Positions 62,001-64,000 of a stretch of DNA of 64,000 nucleotides are shown in pieces. Numbering within the stretch: position 1 is the stretch's first letter; every line of letters begins with the position of its first letter. Source of the DNA: Planktothrix agardhii NIES-204 (lineage in GTDB: Bacteria > Cyanobacteriota > Cyanobacteriia > Cyanobacteriales > Microcoleaceae); NCBI GenBank assembly GCA_003609755.1, contig AP017991.1:62001-126000 (forward strand), read 5' to 3'. Both the position numbers and the translations under genes were made by a program. Below the pieces are notes generated by a model. The model searched no databases and was not told the DNA's origin. It saw only the letters and a list, made by a program, of their open reading frames with translations.

Positions 62001-64000
62001 GGGATTAATTACTGATACTGATTCCGGTTGTTTTTGGAGAGTTGAAACAGGAATTTCTGGTGTAACAATACCCGTGGGATTAATTGTTGATGCGGAATCC
62101 GATTGTTTTTGAAGAGTTGAAACGGGAATTTCTGGGTTAATAATATCTGTAGGATTAATTGTTGATGCAGAATCCGGTTGTTTCTGGAGAGTTGAAACAG
62201 GAATTTCTGGGTTAATAATATTCGTGGGATTAATTACTGATAAGGATTCCGATTGTTTTTGGAGAGTTGAAACGGGAATTTCTGGGTTAAGAATATCCGT
62301 GGGATTAATTACTGATACTGATTCCGGTTGTTTTTGGAGAGTTGAAACAGGAATTTCTGGTGTAACAATACCCGTGGGATTAATTGTTGATGCGGAATCC
62401 GATTGTTTTTGAAGAGTTGAAACGGGAATTTCTGGGTTAATAATATCTGTAGGATTAATTGTTGATGCAGAATCCGGTTGTTTCTGGAGAGTTGAAACAG
62501 GAATTTCTGGGTTAATAATATTCGTGGGATTAATTACTGATAAGGATTCCGATTGTTTTTGGAGAGTTGAAACGGGAATTTCTGGTGTAACAATATCTGT
62601 AGGATTAATTACTGATACTGATTCCGGTTGTTTCTGGAGAGTTGAAACAGGAATTTCTGGGTTAAGAATATCCGTGGGATTAATTGTTGATACTGATTCC
62701 GATTGTTTTTGGAGAGTTGAAACAGGAATTTCTGGGTTAGGAATATCTGTAGGATTAATTGTTGATACTGATTCAGTTTGAGGAATGTTATCAATTGTGG
62801 AATCCGGTTGTTTTTGAAGAGTTGAAACAGGAATTTCTGGGTTAATAATATCTGTAGGATTAATTACTGATACTGATTCCGGTTGTTTCTGGAGAGTTGA
62901 AACAGGAATTTCTGGGTTAATAATATCCGTGGGATTAATTTTTGATACTGATTCCGATTGTTTTTGGAGAGTTGAAACGGGAATTTCTGGGTTAATAATA
63001 TCCGTGGGATTAATTTTTGATACTGATTCCGGTTGTTTCTGGAGAGTTGAAACGGGAATTTCTGGGTTGATAATATTCGTGGGATTAATTACTGATAAGG
63101 ATTCCGATTGTTTTTGGAGAGTTGAAACGGGAATTTCTGGTGTAACAATATCTGTAGGATTAATTACTGATACTGATTCCGGTTGTTTCTGGAGAGTTGA
63201 AACGGGAATTTCTGGGTTGATAATATTCGTGGGATTAATTACTGATACTGATTCCGATTGTTTCTGGAGAGTTGAAACAGGAATTTCTGGTGTAACAATA
63301 CCCGTGGGATTAATTACTGATACTGATTCCGGTTGTTTCTGGAGAGTTGAAACGGGAATTTCTGGGTTAATAATATTCGTGGGATTAATTACTGATACTG
63401 ATTCCGATTGTTTCTGGAGAGTTGAAACTGGAATTTCTGGTGTAACAATACCCGTGGGATTAATTGTTAATACTGATTCCGTTTGGGGAATGTTATCAAT
63501 TGCAGAATCCGGTTGTTTTTGGAGAGTTGAAACAGGAATTTCTGGGTTAATAATATCCGTGGGATTAATTACTGATACTGATTCCGGTTGTTTTTGGAGA
63601 GTTGAAACGGGAATTTCTGGTGTAACAATACCCGTGGGATTAATTACTGATACTGATTCCGGTTGTTTCTGGAGAGTTGAAACAGGAATTTCTGGGTTAG
63701 GAATATCTGTAGGATTAATTGTTGATGCGGAATCCGATTGTTTTTGAAGAGTTGAAACTGGAATTTCTGGTGTAACAATACCCGTGGGATTAATTGTTAA
63801 TACTGATTCCGTTTGGGGAATGTTATCAATTGCAGAATCCGGTTGTTTTTGGAGAGTTGAAACAGGAATTTCTGGGTTAATAATATCCGTGGGATTAATT
63901 ACTGATACTGATTCCGGTTGTTTTTGGAGAGTTGAAACGGGAATTTCTGGTGTAACAATACCCGTGGGATTAATTACTGATACTGATTCCGGTTGTTTCT
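59025..64000 (-). CDS. Giant 25-residue-repeat protein of the CIS locus (5' end outside window)
   Basis: The minus-strand frame ending at 59025 is open without any stop to the window edge (codons aligned to 63998), 1,657 residues so far. A TTG at 59841-59843 is only an internal codon. From 63998 down to about 59850 the protein is a tandem array of the unit INPTGIVTPEIPVSTLQKQP-ESVST. A unique part of about 275 residues follows (VVQAFFKKEGRQAKHRKHPH), ending in a charged helix (LAREIYGLVRQRFEIERERQ). This C-terminal helix and the position before the tube-cap gene recall the small Afp6-type protein of other CIS loci (inference). The repeats have no cysteine, few aromatics and much Pro, Thr, Ser and Gln, so they are probably extended. 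The role is unknown. Confidence 0.85.
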   Translation of the reverse strand, partial: KQPESVSVINPTGIVTPEIPVSTLQKQPESVSVINPTDIINPEIPVSTLQKQPDSAIDNIPQTESVLTINPTGIVTPEIPVSTLQKQSDSASTINPTDIPNPEIPVSTLQKQPESVSVINPTGIVTPEIPVSTLQKQPESVSVINPTDIINPEIPVSTLQKQPDSAIDNIPQTESVLTINPTGIVTPEIPVSTLQKQSESVSVINPTNIINPEIPVSTLQKQPESVSVINPTGIVTPEIPVSTLQKQSESVSVINPTNIINPEIPVSTLQKQPESVSVINPTDIVTPEIPVSTLQKQSESLSVINPTNIINPEIPVSTLQKQPESVSKINPTDIINPEIPVSTLQKQSESVSKINPTDIINPEIPVSTLQKQPESVSVINPTDIINPEIPVSTLQKQPDSTIDNIPQTESVSTINPTDIPNPEIPVSTLQKQSESVSTINPTDILNPEIPVSTLQKQPESVSVINPTDIVTPEIPVSTLQKQSESLSVINPTNIINPEIPVSTLQKQPDSASTINPTDIINPEIPVSTLQKQSDSASTINPTGIVTPEIPVSTLQKQPESVSVINPTDILNPEIPVSTLQKQSESLSVINPTNIINPEIPVSTLQKQPDSASTINPTDIINPEIPVSTLQKQSDSASTINPTGIVTPEIPVSTLQKQPESVSVINPTDILNPEIPVSTLQKQPESVSVINPTGIVTPEIPVSTLQKQSESVSVINPTNIINPEIPVSTLQKQPESVSVINPTDIVTPEIPVSTLQKQSESLSVINPTNIINPEIPVSTLQKQPESVSVINPTDIVTPEIPVSTLQKQSESLSVINPTNIINPEIPVSTLQKQPDSASTINPTDIINPEIPVSTLQKQSDSASTINPTGIVTPEIPVSTLQKQPDSASTINPTDIINPEIPVSTLQKQSDSASTINPTGIVTPEIPVSTLQKQSESVSVINPTNIINPEIPVSTLQKQPESVSTINPTGIVTPEIPVSTLQKQPDSAIDNIPQTESVSTINPTDIVTPEIPVSTLQKQSESVSKINPTDIINPEIPVSTLQKQPESVSVINPTDIINPEIPVSTLQKQSESVSKINPTDIPNPEIPVSTLQKQSESVSTINPTDIVTPEIPVSTLQKQSESVSTINPTDIVTPEIPVSTLQKQSESVSTINPTDIPNPEIPVSTLQKQPDSAIDNIPQTESVSTINPTDIPNPEIPVSTLQKQSESVSKINPTDIINPEIPVSTLQKQSDSASTINPTGIVTPEIPVSTLQKQPESVSVINPTDILNPEIPVSTLQKQPESVSVINPTNIINPEIPVSTLQKQPESVSTINPTGIVTPEIPVSTLQKQPESVSVINPTGIVTPEIPVSTLQKQSDSASTINPTGIVTPEIPVSDIQKQTESQTVAQLLRQPGAIPQLPQVLENITHSKPLGISKSLIQPSKLISETSFLQTNPMLSKDEHENVLDNLDQFASPSTINIEPKSEPNFNNESSKQGIMIQQQESDFSTSDVPDSWSSIEELLGESNSTPSKPTVVQAFFKKEGRQAKHRKHPHQTLDFPAGMLLPPGISSGVAGIHNLDLQQQPTSVKVLMEKTIQTRIQQEQKTASRKAEPVETLTRSNLGLEYHQSSSASVAQKEETKQAETKTDQVEVLAREIYGLVRQRFEIERERQGSSYDRRLF
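59850..64000 (-). repeat. Coding 75-bp tandem array, about 53 copies, with 30-bp inserts and multi-unit duplications
   Basis: The unit is 75 bp (25 codons) and runs to the window edge. Variation is limited to a few positions: (G/N/D)-I-(V/I/L/P)-(T/N) before PEIPVS and (P/S)-(E/D)-S-(V/L/A)-S-(T/V/K) at the unit border. Five units carry a 30-bp insert coding for about DNIPQTESVS (near 60465, 61020, 62775, 63480, 63810). Larger blocks are duplicated: 63421-63670 equals 63751-64000 (shift 330 bp), 61981-62285 equals 62281-62585 (shift 300 bp), and 61561-61710 equals 61711-61860 (shift 150 bp). All units are multiples of three, so the frame holds. Confidence 0.93.

Noticed and set aside
60224-62794. 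Minus-strand frames with repeated HQKFPFQLSKNNRNQYQ
   Set aside because: They lie in another frame of the same repeat, are interrupted by stops and do not join the downstream unique part.
59914-63747. Long plus-strand frames with repeated DCFWRVETGISG
   Set aside because: They are antisense shadows of the 75-bp coding repeat. The minus frame is continuous with a unique C-terminus and the CIS gene order, whereas the plus frames break whenever a unit carries the AAGAG variant or lacks an ATG context.
59850-64000. Possible CRISPR array
   Set aside because: The units are contiguous 75-bp coding repeats without unique spacers of constant length, and no cas genes are near.
1-64000. tRNA or rRNA genes
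   Set aside because: I looked for T-loop (GGTTCGAATCC-like) text and rRNA cores on both strands and found none. A covariance scan would be needed to exclude a divergent tRNA.

Overview
The window comes from a filamentous cyanobacterium and almost certainly from Planktothrix agardhii (formerly Oscillatoria agardhii). The strongest evidence is the gene at 35135-35536, whose product reads as the Oscillatoria agardhii agglutinin (OAA). Supporting signs are cyanobacterial gene sets (asd-dapA-rnj divergent from tig, LabA-like NYN protein, short MetG, GT41 glycosyltransferase), AT-rich coding sequence, GCGATCGC-like octamers and many heptanucleotide repeat arrays between genes.

Layout: 1-3.6 kb is a scarred accessory patch with a partial M48 peptidase, the remains of a hybrid histidine kinase, a small restriction-modification cassette (controller, frameshifted MamI-like nuclease, intact methylase) and a HicA stub. 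3.6-11.7 kb is core metabolism (RNase J, DapA, Asd, trigger factor, a CheY-like regulator, PurH). 11.7-19.9 kb holds TPR, pentapeptide-repeat and membrane proteins, CobU, a SanA-like protein, a small transaldolase, pyrophosphatase, a TnpB relic, a metallo-hydrolase and a dihaem cytochrome. 19.9-25.2 kb is a two-gene Cache/hybrid-kinase signalling pair and an Old Yellow Enzyme. 25.3-27.4 kb is an IS1634-type element with perfect ends but a frameshifted transposase. 27.4-29.4 kb is a graveyard of truncated genes and palindromes. 29.4-42 kb returns to housekeeping (TPR-GT41, RpiA, LptC, NYN, MetG, PmbA/TldE, HAD), interrupted at 34.6-35.6 kb by a small island that carries the OAA lectin between two copies of the lptC 3' end.

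42-64 kb, all on the minus strand, is most of a contractile injection system (CIS) locus of the extracellular/thylakoid-anchored type. In transcription order it has a giant repeat protein that runs off the window, a tube-cap (Afp7-like) protein, a VgrG-like spike, a gp25-like protein, a baseplate-J-like protein and a tail-protein-I-like protein. A second set follows: a DUF4159-like protein, a Cache-HAMP protein with no output domain, a membrane WD40 protein, a membrane protein with Cys-paired repeats, and a TPR protein. Sheath, tube, ATPase and cap genes are not in the window and are expected upstream (beyond 64000).

The most remarkable item is the giant repeat gene. The minus-strand frame of the gene ending at 59025 stays open for 1,657 codons to the window edge. 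About 53 near-identical copies of a 25-residue unit (75 bp), in multi-unit duplicated blocks, are fused to a short charged helical C-terminus. A second point of interest is a beta-sandwich (NEW3-like) domain that recurs at the N-terminus of the tail-protein-I homologue and of both membrane-spanning proteins, which suggests how the baseplate could be tied to a membrane.
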